NCBI RefSeq assembly: GCF_000224785.1
Contig: NZ_AGAV01000014.1
Coordinates: 62,001 to 126,000, forward strand
DNA from: Lentibacillus jeotgali
GTDB lineage: Bacteria; Bacillota; Bacilli; Bacillales; Amphibacillaceae
Reading direction: 5' to 3'
DNA: 64,000 bases
Part shown: in pieces, positions 27,200-34,803 of the stretch
Numbering within the stretch: position 1 is the stretch's first letter
How the letters are laid out: every line of letters begins with the position of its first letter
Translations under genes and position numbers: made by a program
The notes under the pieces: model-generated
Seen by the model: the letters and a program-made list of their open reading frames with translations, nothing else
Database searches by the model: none
What the model was told of the DNA's origin: nothing

Positions 27200-27595
27200 T
27201 TATCCTTCAGGAAACATAAGCTTAATAAGTACTTTACCATAATTAACTAAACCAGTTACAGTATCTAAAGAATCTTTAGTTGTTTTTGCCTTATCAGCAA
27301 TTTCTAATACTTTACTTTCAGCTTCGTCCTTTGTTTCGGCTTTTAATACATTAGCCATATCTTTATATAATTCCAACACTTCTTCATTAATTTCGTTATT
27401 TTTCCTTACTAGCCCTACCATTTCAGGTATAAAAGAAGTGTTTTTTACTACCTGTTCAATCATGTTGTTTAATTCAAGTTCACGTTCTTCTTTAGCTTGT
27501 TCTTTTAATCTTTTCACTTCTTGCATTTCTTGAAATGCTTGATTTGCTTGATTTAGTCTATTCGATGCATTTGCTACTCCTTCATCAATTTTCAC
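27200..27595 (-). CDS. Coiled-coil hypothetical protein
   Basis: 131 residues, acidic and helical throughout: MKIDEGVANASNRLNQANQA, then EVKRLKEQAKEERELELNNM and EAESKVLEIADKAKTTKDSL. The C-terminus GKVLIKLMFPEG is mildly hydrophobic. RBS GGGGGG-like sequence upstream. Divergent from the 27748 gene. No family recognised. Confidence 0.5.
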   Translation of the reverse strand: MKIDEGVANASNRLNQANQAFQEMQEVKRLKEQAKEERELELNNMIEQVVKNTSFIPEMVGLVRKNNEINEEVLELYKDMANVLKAETKDEAESKVLEIADKAKTTKDSLDTVTGLVNYGKVLIKLMFPEG

Positions 27596-27747
27596 AATAC
27601 ATTAGCCCCCCTTTTTTTATCAGTTAAATTTATAATTCGATAATAGGAATAAATATCCTTTAATAAGATATGTCTGTTTTTATTTTAATGTTGTTTAAGG
27701 CATGAGAACAAGTGAAAAAATCTTAACAAGTAAAGGTGGAATTTGCA

Positions 27748-28059
27748 GTGTCAAACAAAAAACCGTATAATTTACAATCTGAACAAGGAAGCAAGATGAT
27801 AATAAACATTGTCGAAAAATCACTAGCTGGAATTACAGTTAAAGAAATTATGGAACTGAAAAAGCTATGTGCTGAAGATAGGTATGAATATTATAACCGT
27901 ATCAAATTAAAATACATTACATTGCTTCTTCCTTTAGGATTCAATTTTCTTATTACTGAAGAAGTTGAAAAGACAATATTTTTCTTTATTCACGATATTA
28001 TCCATCAAATTTCCGTAACTGGTATTCCTGATAAGGAACTGGAAATACAAATTTCATAA
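27748..28059 (+). CDS. Hypothetical protein of the element
   Basis: Start chosen at GTG 27748 (MSNKKPYNLQSEQGSKMIIN), with AAAGGTGG upstream as in the two micro-protein genes; the frame is open four codons further. 103 residues, with a helical segment VKEIMELKKLCAEDRYEYYN and a hydrophobic middle (YITLLLPLGFNFLITEEVEK). No recognisable domain. A short hairpin-like AAGGGAACTGG / CAGTTCTCTTTTT follows the stop. Confidence 0.45.
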   Translation: MSNKKPYNLQSEQGSKMIINIVEKSLAGITVKEIMELKKLCAEDRYEYYNRIKLKYITLLLPLGFNFLITEEVEKTIFFFIHDIIHQISVTGIPDKELEIQIS

Positions 28060-28611
28060 CAACCACACTTTAAGGGAACTGGAAACAGTTCTCTTTTTAT
28101 ATGCCTTCAGTCATCCAGCCAATTGTAATAAAAGCTGGTATCTCTTTTTGGTGCTGGTGCTGTCATCTTGTAATAATCACTGTATTTTATTCTGTCATGA
28201 TACATCTTTTTAAATAATGCTGGTACACTTTCAGCAACCCCACCAAGATATAAAAACTTGTCCACTTTTGCCACTGCTTTTAATGCTTTTCCATACATAA
28301 CATCATTGCAGTTACTTCCAGCACGTAGGCAAATAACTGAAGCATTTTCTTTAATGTCATTATGATAATTACCAGCCTTGATAATCTCATACAAGTTTAA
28401 CTGGTACTGGTTGCTGGTATAATCCTTCAAGTTTATTTCATTAGTTTCTTTAGATTGAATAACTTCAGTTTCCACTGCATCCCTTATATTATTTATTTCT
28501 TGTTTAAGGATAAAACTGTTATCTATGTTAGAACTGGAATTTTCCCCTTCAGGCACTGATATTTCAACGTTTTCAGCGTTTGCCTGTTGTGCAGTCTGTG
28601 GTGCGATGTAT

Positions 28612-30360
28612 CCTGGATTCCCGCCATCACATAACGATAAATTGGGTGAAAATCCGATAATGTTGGGCTTCATGCCCATTTTTTATTGTTTTATACTCGT
28701 TATGTGTTACAATATACATAACGAGGAGGCAAAAAATGGCTATCGTCTATCAGACAGATAAGCGATCAGGGATCACCTATGCGTATGAGTCCATTTCATA
28801 TTGGGATAAGGACAAGCGGCAATCCCGATCCAAGAGGACCTTAATCGGACGGGTGGACCATAATACTGGTGAAATTGTCTCGACAGACGGAAGAGGACGG
28901 AAAAGTCATGAGGAGCATACCGTGACAAAAAGGGGGCCTGTTCCATCTGTGCAAACGTCACGTTATTTTTACGGCGCGACTTATCTTCTTGACGAAATCG
29001 GAGCCAATACCGGGATTACAGAAGATCTGAAAGCGTGTTTTCCCGACAAGTACCACCAGATTCTATCCATCGCATACTATCTGGTCTTGGAGGACAACGC
29101 TCCGCTCTACCGTTTTGAAAAATGGAGTCATCTACATAAACATCCTTACGGTCAAAACATCACGTCTCAGCGAAGCAGCGACCTGTTCGCGTCCATCACT
29201 GAAGACGCAAAATATAAGTTCTTCCAGCTGCAGGGGAAACGGCGGACGGAAAAGGAATTTTGGGCCTATGATATCACCACCATATCCAGCCAGTCTGAAC
29301 TTTTGAGACAGGTGCAATACGGCTGGAATAAAGAAAGCGACCCACTGCCTCAGCTAAACCTGGCGTTGGTGTTCGGCGAAACGTCCAACCTGCCATTTTA
29401 TTACCGCAAACTAGCTGGTAATATCCCGGATTCCAAGACCGTCAGAAAACTGCTTGCCGATTTGGATGTGCTTGGTTTCTCCAAAGTGAAGTTGGTCATG
29501 GACAGGGGCTTCTACAGCCAGGAAAATATCAACGCATTATTGAAAAACCATCTGAAGTTCCTGGTCTCCGTCAAAATGTCTCTTACGTTCGTCCGGAAAG
29601 AACTGGATGCCATCTATGACGGCTTTCGATCGTTTGAACACTACAGTGAGAAATACCAGCTATATGGCCGCACGGTCCGGACAACGTGGCATTATACGCA
29701 GCATCGTCCCTATAAAGGGGATACCCTGACACAGTCCAGGCGTATATATATTCACTTTTATTACAATATTGACCGAGCTGCGGAGGACGAAAAAGCATTC
29801 GATCGCAAGTTAATCAATCTGCGTCGTGAATTGGAATCAGGGAAAAGGCTGCCAGAACATGAAAAGCAGTATCAAACGTATTTTGAAACAAAAACCACAC
29901 CGAAGCGCGGGACAAAAGTCACCGTCAAAGAAGAGGCTGTCAACAAGGCCAAGCGATATTTTGGATTTTTTGCTCTGATGACCAATGAAACGATGGACGC
30001 CATCGCTGCGTTGGAGCTTTACCGCAATAAGGACGTTGTTGAAAAGGCGTTCGGAAATTTGAAGGAACGGCTGAACCTGCGCCGCACACTGGTATCATCC
30101 GAACAGAGTCTTGATGGGAAGCTTTTTGTGGAATTTGTGGCACTCGTCTATCTTTCGTATATCAAAAAGCAAATGCAGGATACCGATTTATCCAAAAAAT
30201 ATACGCTACAGGGCGTGTTGGATCAACTGGATGTTATAGAATGCTTTGAAGCGCCCGGGAAAGAACCGCGTATTGGCGAACTTCTCAACAAGCAAAAAGA
30301 GATTTATGAAAAATTAGGTGTTACCCCGCCTGCCTCGTTATGAGTAGGCGGGAATCCAGG
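28612..30360 (+). mobile_element. IS1634-family insertion sequence
   Basis: 1749 bp with perfect terminal inverted repeats CCTGGATTCCCGCC, flanked by the 6-bp target duplication ATGTAT (28606-28611 and 30361-30366). One transposase gene on the plus strand, opposite to the interrupted gene. The intact duplication indicates a fairly recent insertion. Confidence 0.93.
28736..30343 (+). CDS. IS1634 family (IS4-group DDE) transposase
   Basis: 535 residues starting at ATG 28736 behind GAGGAGG. Catalytic features: FWAYDITTISSQSELLRQVQ, the VKLVMDRGFYSQENINALLK block, and NKDVVEKAFGNLKERLNLRR with the Y-(2)-R/K-type C-terminal signature. Codon use is more GC-rich than the element genes around it, fitting independent origin. 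Intact. Confidence 0.93.
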   Translation: MAIVYQTDKRSGITYAYESISYWDKDKRQSRSKRTLIGRVDHNTGEIVSTDGRGRKSHEEHTVTKRGPVPSVQTSRYFYGATYLLDEIGANTGITEDLKACFPDKYHQILSIAYYLVLEDNAPLYRFEKWSHLHKHPYGQNITSQRSSDLFASITEDAKYKFFQLQGKRRTEKEFWAYDITTISSQSELLRQVQYGWNKESDPLPQLNLALVFGETSNLPFYYRKLAGNIPDSKTVRKLLADLDVLGFSKVKLVMDRGFYSQENINALLKNHLKFLVSVKMSLTFVRKELDAIYDGFRSFEHYSEKYQLYGRTVRTTWHYTQHRPYKGDTLTQSRRIYIHFYYNIDRAAEDEKAFDRKLINLRRELESGKRLPEHEKQYQTYFETKTTPKRGTKVTVKEEAVNKAKRYFGFFALMTNETMDAIAALELYRNKDVVEKAFGNLKERLNLRRTLVSSEQSLDGKLFVEFVALVYLSYIKKQMQDTDLSKKYTLQGVLDQLDVIECFEAPGKEPRIGELLNKQKEIYEKLGVTPPASL

Positions 30361-30849
30361 ATGTATTGTGCGGTATCCAAGAAAAAAACGTTTGTTATAA
30401 TCTCTTTAAAGTCAGCATGATTTTTGTACAGGAATACATACTTGTTTTTGCCATCAGCTAAACCACCAACAATAAAACACCTTAATTGCTTAATTCCCTT
30501 TACTGCATCTTTAACAGTTCTAACAGATGAATCTGTATTCTTTGCCAATGTTTCAGATGCAATTTTACAGATTCCACCAACTGACAGCATGTACACAATT
30601 TCATCCAGTATTTTATATCTCTTTGAACCTGAAGGAAACAACCGGTTAAAATTGATGCCATTTGTTAAAGCTTCTTCCTTCACTTCCTGAATGATTTCCC
30701 TTTTTGCTTCAGCGTTTCCCTTTTCTATGTACTTTTGTATATCCTGATTATATGCAGTTAGTTTTGTTTTTGTTTCCATATCTAGTTTTCCCCTTATCGT
30801 TCGGAAAAAACCATACTCCACCCCTTAAAAAGGCATTACTTAATAAGCC

Positions 30850-30878
30850 TTGCATTATCGAAATTTTTTCGATAAAAT
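30850..30878 (+). promoter_or_regulatory. Promoter with embedded palindromic operator
   Basis: TTGCAT and TAAAAT lie 17 bp apart. The spacer is filled by TATCGAAA-TTT-TTTCGATA (30856-30874), a perfect 8-bp dyad that overlaps the -10 box. It is placed to drive a short plus-strand transcript, divergent from the winged-helix gene whose start is at 30779. A repressor bound here would block it. Confidence 0.6.
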
Positions 30879-30884
30879 GAAGGT

Positions 30885-30962
30885 ACAATTTGATGTGAAT
30901 GTACGGCTTTTTCCGTATATTTTGTTTGAAATTCACCTACTACCCAATAGGTGGATTTTTCT
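30885..30962 (+). ncRNA. Candidate small RNA or micro-ORF transcript
   Basis: A promoter at 30850-30878 and an intrinsic terminator (CACCTA at 30934, TAGGTG at 30948, then TTTTTCTTTT) define a transcript of about 75-80 nt in the gap between the winged-helix gene and the 55-residue gene. An ATG at 30877 begins a 33-codon frame (MKVQFDVNVRLFPYILFEIH...) that overlaps the terminator but has no RBS. RNA function is therefore more likely than translation. The ends are inferred from sequence only. Confidence 0.45.
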
Positions 30963-30970
30963 TTTGCTTA

Positions 30971-31138
30971 TTATTTAATCACAGCCACTTTAGGATTGTG
31001 TAATTCATAAGCTAACTGCCTTAAAGCTTCATCATCATTTAAAATCCAAACCTTATCTAATGCTGTAACAATTTTTGATATTTCATCATAGCTGGCTTGA
31101 ATATTGATTGTGTTATTGCCTAAATTTTCAACCTTCAT
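30971..31138 (-). CDS. 55-residue hypothetical protein preceding the terminator region
   Basis: Starts at ATG 31138 with AGGGGTG 7 bp upstream. The protein MKVENLGNNTINIQASYDEI has an acidic middle (ALDKVWILNDDEALRQLAYE) and ends in NPKVAVIK. It begins 11 bp after the integrase stop on the same strand, so it is probably co-transcribed with int, the position where phage-type excisionases or small regulators often lie. It has no helix-turn-helix, so an excisionase role is doubtful. Confidence 0.55.
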   Translation of the reverse strand: MKVENLGNNTINIQASYDEISKIVTALDKVWILNDDEALRQLAYELHNPKVAVIK

Positions 31139-31149
31139 TTTTTTCACCC

Positions 31150-32130
31150 CTATAATTTTAAGTTGTTTAATGGCGAATGTTTTTGATACTTCGCCCCTAT
31201 TTCTTTATCTGTAAAATCTAAATACGCCTTTTGCGTTACTTCTACACTGGAATGCCCTAATATCCTTGATAATGAAAACCAATCCCCACCGTTCAGCAAA
31301 TAATACTTTGCAAAATTGTTTCTTAACTGATGTGGGTGGATGTTAACCCCTACATTCTTGCCAGCATCCCTTAATGACTTTTCAAAATTCCGTATTTGTA
31401 ATTGTGTGCCCCGAATGGTTGGAAATATAAAATCACTACTGGAAAAGCGGTCATGATACTGTAACCAACGTTTTAAATCACTGGACATTTTAAAGGAAAA
31501 ATACACATATCTTTGTTGATTGTTTTTAGGATTCTCAATTAAAATCGCTTTGTTTTTAAAATCAATTACTTTGGGTATTAATGCCAAACATTCTGAAATA
31601 CGAATACCTGTATCCAGTAACAAACGTGTGACAATCCAGTTACGATAACCGTGAAAGGTAGTAATATCAAATTGCCTTAATACCTTTACAATTTCATCAC
31701 TCGTTAGAAGTGCCTTTTGTTTTCTTTTGGGCTTAATAGGTGCTATGGATTCAACTGGATTTGTTTTTATTTCACGTTCTACATCGTATAAATAATTAAA
31801 AAATACTTTTATGTTCCGTAAATAATTAGCAATTGTCGTATCACCAATATCCTTTTTATAATCTTTTCTTTGGTCAGGGTGGTTCACTAATAAAGAAGCT
31901 TGATTTCCAGTGACTGAATACTTCCCACGTTCACGTAAATATTTAATGTAATGCCGAATGTGTGCAGACTTCACTTTACTGACTTCATTAATTTGAAACT
32001 GTTCTTCCATGTACATGGCAAATAACCTTAGTGTTTGTTCATAACTTTTTAATGTTTTTTCAGATAAATGTTTGCTGGTGCAATACAACATGAAATTATC
32101 CATTTGCAGTTCCATATCTGATAACAACAA
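31150..32130 (-). CDS. int: Tyrosine integrase of the spo0A-inserted element
   Basis: 326 residues. N-terminal core-binding domain (about 8-120, SEKTLKSYEQTLRLFAMYME). Catalytic domain with Arg in LLLDTGIRISECLALI, Lys near IENPKNNQQRYVYF, HPHQLRNNFAKYYL (H-x-x-R), ILGHSSVEVTQKAYLDF with His and the nucleophilic Tyr. The start is taken as TTG 32130, 9 bp after GGAAGG; ATG 32115 is possible but lacks an RBS. It lies 150 bp downstream of spo0A and in the same orientation. Being next to the crossover repeat it is the obvious integrase. Confidence 0.92.
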   Translation of the reverse strand: MLLSDMELQMDNFMLYCTSKHLSEKTLKSYEQTLRLFAMYMEEQFQINEVSKVKSAHIRHYIKYLRERGKYSVTGNQASLLVNHPDQRKDYKKDIGDTTIANYLRNIKVFFNYLYDVEREIKTNPVESIAPIKPKRKQKALLTSDEIVKVLRQFDITTFHGYRNWIVTRLLLDTGIRISECLALIPKVIDFKNKAILIENPKNNQQRYVYFSFKMSSDLKRWLQYHDRFSSSDFIFPTIRGTQLQIRNFEKSLRDAGKNVGVNIHPHQLRNNFAKYYLLNGGDWFSLSRILGHSSVEVTQKAYLDFTDKEIGAKYQKHSPLNNLKL

Positions 32131-32190
32131 AAAAAGACACCTTCCTTTACTGGTAATTTACATAACCAATAAATAAAGATGTCTTTTGGT
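32129..32190 (-). terminator. Hairpin between spo0A and int that overlaps the int RBS
   Basis: On the minus strand AAAAGACA and TGTCTTTT enclose a second stem (CTTTA...TAAAG, TTGGT...ACCA) and are followed by seven T residues. It can terminate spo0A read-through before int. The int Shine-Dalgarno GGAAGG lies inside the structure and the T-run touches the TTG start. The inverted arm repeats are part of this hairpin. Confidence 0.6.
32141..32174. repeat. Inverted arm-type repeats, integrase-proximal end
   Basis: CTTCCTTTACTGGTA (32141-32155) and ATAACCAATAAAT (32162-32174) are exact reverse complements of TACCAGTAAAGGAAG at 11401 and ATTTATTGGTTAT at 11360. They lie 117-150 bp inside the att repeat. 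Confidence 0.65.
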
Positions 32191-32280
32191 AAACAAACGG
32201 TTTATTTATAGCCCTAAAAAGAAGTTTGTTGGCTAATGTTCACTAACATAAAAACCTTAAAAATACTGTCATATCAACGT

Positions 32281-33063
32281 TTATGAAGCTTTATGCTCCA
32301 GCCGCAGACGGTCAGCGACCATGGCGATGAATTCAGAATTGGTCGGCTTAGCTTTTGAAATATTAACTGTATAGCCAAACAGTGCTGAAATTGATTCAAC
32401 ATTCCCACGGCTCCACGCGACTTCAATGGCATGCCGTATCGCCCGCTCTACTCGTGATGCTGTTGTGTTATACTTCTTGGCAATATCAGGATACAAGACT
32501 TTGGTAATCGATCCTAAAAGCTCAATATCATTGTAAACCATTGTAATCGCTTCTCTTAAATACATGTAACCCTTGATGTGTGCGGGAACGCCAATTTCAT
32601 GTATGATATTCGTAATATTGGCTTCCAAATCCTTTTTCTTGCGTTCCTTGCCGCCGGATTTTTTAGGTGGCGCCTGTTTTATAGTATCTGTACCCTGCAC
32701 TTGACGGATCTGTTCAGCCAAATTGTCCAATTCGAAAGGTTTCAAAATGAAATATGATGCCCCTAAGTCCACAGCCTTTTTCATAACCTCTTCTTGACCG
32801 AAAGCTGTCAGCATAATAACGTTTGGAGCATTATCTCGTGCTTCTCCGCGTATCGTATTCAGTACTCCAAGTCCATCAATATGCGGCATAATAATATCCA
32901 AAACGAGTACGTCCGGCTCCAGTTCATCCAGCATATCCAGACATTCCCGTCCATTGTAAGCTGCCCCGATAACCTCAATATCTTCCTGTTCTTCAAAATA
33001 CTCCTCCATTAATTGGACGAGTTCCCTGTTATCATCTACTAAACAAACCTGAATTTTTCCCAC
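32281..33063 (-). CDS. spo0A: Spo0A, sporulation master response regulator
   Basis: 260 residues from GTG 33063 (RBS AAAGGAGGAAC). The receiver domain (1-125) has VDDN, the phosphorylated Asp in [14 protein letters not shown], and Lys in FILKPFE. The C-terminal DNA-binding domain (from about 150) includes [20 protein letters not shown] and ends LRLEHKAS, so the regulator appears fully functional. The gene end is a hybrid: bases 32291-32373 are the recombination repeat, and the last bases (AAA GCT TCA TAA) come from the element, encoding the same residues as the displaced native end. Promoter region has sigma-H and 0A-box sequences. Confidence 0.97.
   Translation of the reverse strand: MGKIQVCLVDDNRELVQLMEEYFEEQEDIEVIGAAYNGRECLDMLDELEPDVLVLDIIMPHIDGLGVLNTIRGEARDNAPNVIMLTAFGQEEVMKKAVDLGASYFILKPFELDNLAEQIRQVQGTDTIKQAPPKKSGGKERKKKDLEANITNIIHEIGVPAHIKGYMYLREAITMVYNDIELLGSITKVLYPDIAKKYNTTASRVERAIRHAIEVAWSRGNVESISALFGYTVNISKAKPTNSEFIAMVADRLRLEHKAS
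32291..32373 (-). repeat. att repeat: integrase-proximal copy within spo0A
   Basis: 83 bp identical to 11203-11285. It covers the codons for the Spo0A segment [20 protein letters not shown] to EH. The mismatch just outside on one side (G versus A after GTATA) and on the other (GCTTTA versus GCCTTA) fixes its limits. Crossover occurred somewhere inside it. Confidence 0.95.
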
Positions 33064-33104
33064 TAAAAGTTCCTCCTTTAATTCGAGCTTTCTCCACGTT
33101 ATAT

Positions 33105-33131
33105 ATTCGACACATGATCCAAATATCCTTT
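33105..33131 (-). promoter_or_regulatory. Sigma-H-type promoter of spo0A
   Basis: AAAGGATAT and CGAAT are separated by 13 bp, close to the sigma-H consensus RWAGGAxxT-N14-HGAAT, 42 bp upstream of the GTG start. The -10 box overlaps a TGTCGAA 0A box. The same arrangement (inducible Ps promoter) exists in B. subtilis. Confidence 0.65.
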
Positions 33132-33243
33132 TTTTATTTGAAAAACTTTAATTTTTTTTCGATATCCTTGTTTTTTCTCTAATTTAATTCAAATATCGAT
33201 TTAATTTGATAAATTTTGACAAGAAGATGTTGTAATTGTCGAA
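33106..33243. promoter_or_regulatory. 0A boxes in the spo0A promoter region
   Basis: TGTCGAA occurs at 33106-33112 (minus strand) and 33237-33243 (plus strand), and TTGTCAAAA at 33214-33222 (minus strand). These match the Spo0A-phosphate binding consensus and suggest autoregulation. A/T-rich sequence between them is as expected for this promoter. Confidence 0.6.
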
Positions 33244-33278
33244 AAATATTTATAAGTATTATAGCATAAAAAATAAAT

Positions 33279-33323
33279 AAAAATGGCTTGCTATAGAAAT
33301 TTATTCCTATAACAAGCCATTTT
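33279..33323 (-). terminator. Terminator of spoIVB
   Basis: AAAATGGCTTGTTATAGG and the complementary CTATAGCAAGCCATTTTT form a long stem-loop followed by T residues, directly downstream of the spoIVB stop and upstream of the spo0A promoters. Confidence 0.85.
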
Positions 33324-33326
33324 CCT

Positions 33327-34637
33327 TCAGCTAGCTTTGTCCTCATTTGTTTCCTCTTCTTTTACTTCTATTCCGGCTTCCTGCAGCATCCACTCAATAT
33401 GAACACCGTAGCCGCTTGTCGGATCATTTACAAATACGTGTGTGACAGCACCAATTATTTTCCCGTCCTGAATAATTGGACTGCCGCTCATTCCCTGGAC
33501 AATTCCACCGGTTTTATTCAAGAGTTCTTCATCAGTTATTTGAATGACCATTCCCTTTTTTGCCGGATTTTTTTGTGGCACACTGCTTACAACTTTGACA
33601 TCAAATTCTTCAACGTTCTCTCCATCGAGAACGGTTAGAATTTTTGCCGGTCCTTCTTTGACTTCATGTGACAAGGCAATTGGCATTGGCTTGTCGTATT
33701 CGCCATTCGATATTGGTTTGTTTAATTGTCCGAAAATCCCAAACGGACTGTTTTTGGTAATGTTTCCAATCTTTTTGTCATCAACGGAAAATTTCGCCTG
33801 TTTTTCACCTGGCGTCCCATTGTTCCCTTTTTCAATTGACGTTACATTTGAACGGACAATCGATCCGTTATGGATTTCGATTGGTTTCTGTGTGTCCATA
33901 TCGGATATAACATGACCGAGTGCCCCGTAATTTTTGCTTTCAGGGTCATAAAACGTCATGGTCCCGATACCTGCTGCCGAGTCACGGATATACAGCCCGA
34001 TCCGGTATTTCTCTTCCTTTTTATCTTTTACCGGATCCAAGGTTGTTTCTATCGTTTCATTATCACGTTTCAGCGTGATATCCAGAGGTTTATCATTTTT
34101 TCCAGCCTTTTTAACAAATGGCTTAACATCTTCCATTTCCTTAATTTTCTCGCCATTTATTTTTAAAATGACATCACCAACTTGAATATTTGCATCCTCA
34201 CCTGGTGATATCATCCCGTCCTTGCCTTCAACTTGATGATGACCAACAACGAGTACACCGAGAGTATGAAGCTGAACCCCAATTGATTGCCCTCCCGGTA
34301 CAATTTTAATATCCTCCAGAACAGACACATCCACTTTCTTTATTGGAAGACCTGCAGCCTCATAAATCAGTTCACTATTTCCGGTTTCCTTTGCATAAAA
34401 TTCCGTAGAATCAATCGCCTGGAGCGACTCATCCGAGGAAGCAACCGATACGTTATCGCCGATTGCAGGAACACTTATAGGAGCCGATGAATCATCAAAA
34501 GCAACAATTTGATTAGGAACGGAAAGGTAATGGCTGACTGGTGTAAAAAAAGGTACTGCCAGAACAGTAATCAGAAGCAGTACCCCTGTCAAAAACCTGA
34601 TTCTTCGATGATCTTTCACCCAATTCACTCTCCTCAT
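33327..34637 (-). CDS. spoIVB: SpoIVB serine peptidase
   Basis: 436 residues. N-terminal membrane anchor (about 14-32, [17 protein letters not shown]), PDZ domain (about 110-185, with [15 protein letters not shown] and [15 protein letters not shown]), then the S55 peptidase domain with catalytic His in [12 protein letters not shown], a conserved Asp further on, and Ser in [19 protein letters not shown]. It is made in the forespore under sigma-G and triggers pro-sigma-K processing by signalling to SpoIVFA in the outer forespore membrane. Between recN and spo0A as in B. subtilis. Confidence 0.95.
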   Translation of the reverse strand: MRRVNWVKDHRRIRFLTGVLLLITVLAVPFFTPVSHYLSVPNQIVAFDDSSAPISVPAIGDNVSVASSDESLQAIDSTEFYAKETGNSELIYEAAGLPIKKVDVSVLEDIKIVPGGQSIGVQLHTLGVLVVGHHQVEGKDGMISPGEDANIQVGDVILKINGEKIKEMEDVKPFVKKAGKNDKPLDITLKRDNETIETTLDPVKDKKEEKYRIGLYIRDSAAGIGTMTFYDPESKNYGALGHVISDMDTQKPIEIHNGSIVRSNVTSIEKGNNGTPGEKQAKFSVDDKKIGNITKNSPFGIFGQLNKPISNGEYDKPMPIALSHEVKEGPAKILTVLDGENVEEFDVKVVSSVPQKNPAKKGMVIQITDEELLNKTGGIVQGMSGSPIIQDGKIIGAVTHVFVNDPTSGYGVHIEWMLQEAGIEVKEEETNEDKAS

Positions 34638-34761
34638 CCTAGCCCCACACCACCAATTAATTTTTTCTCTCTGTATTTCTAATCTGACCGAACGAAGCTT
34701 GTTTTAAACTGGTTAAAATCAAGAAAAGATGGTAACATTTCCTGTGTCATAAAATGCATAC

Positions 34762-34797
34762 AAAAAAAGCCAGACATTATATCTTCTGGCTTTTTTC
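34762..34797 (-). terminator. Terminator of recN
   Basis: AAAAAAGCCAGA and TCTGGCTTTTTTT form a strong hairpin 7 bp after the recN stop; the A/T tails make it usable in both directions. Confidence 0.85.
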
Positions 34798-34803
34798 AAA
34801 AAT

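Larger units (their letters stand above)
28107..30779 (-). pseudogene. Winged-helix DNA-binding protein interrupted by IS1634
   Basis: The 5' part starts at ATG 30779 (RBS AAGGGG) as METKTKLTAYNQDIQKYIEK and reaches FFLDTAQYI. Removing the IS and one copy of its 6-bp target duplication rejoins the frame exactly to APQTAQQANAENVEISVPEG, giving a 305-residue protein ending SFYYNWLDD. The N-terminal half has a helix-turn-helix (GGICKIASETLAKNTDSSVR, TVKDAVKGIKQLRCF) like replication- or control-type winged-helix proteins of Firmicutes plasmids. It may have been the element's replication or regulatory protein, but that is not shown. Confidence 0.7.
11203..32373. mobile_element. ~21.1-kb integrative element inserted in the 3' end of spo0A
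   Basis: The segment is bounded by perfect 83-bp direct repeats (11203-11285, 32291-32373). It carries a tyrosine integrase immediately beside one end, has inverted arm-like repeats inside both ends, and interrupts an otherwise B. subtilis-like gene order (spo0A next to the aspartokinase/yqzF/bkdR block). Contents: IS66, IS1182, IS3 and IS1634 copies (about 7.2 kb in total), a second short recombinase, XRE and phage-type helix-turn-helix proteins, a broken sigma-factor-like gene, and many small unknown proteins. No capsid, portal, conjugation or polymerase gene is recognisable. With the IS copies removed the element would be about 13.9 kb, in the range of phage satellites, but that class is an inference only. 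Confidence 0.92.

Noticed and set aside
30971-31138. Excisionase gene next to int
   Set aside because: The 55-residue product lacks a winged-helix or MerR-like pattern; position alone is not enough.
14868-32130. CRISPR array or toxin-antitoxin pair within the element
   Set aside because: No regularly spaced long repeats were seen, and none of the small gene pairs shows recognisable toxin motifs; short direct repeats at 21674-21740 are too short and irregular.
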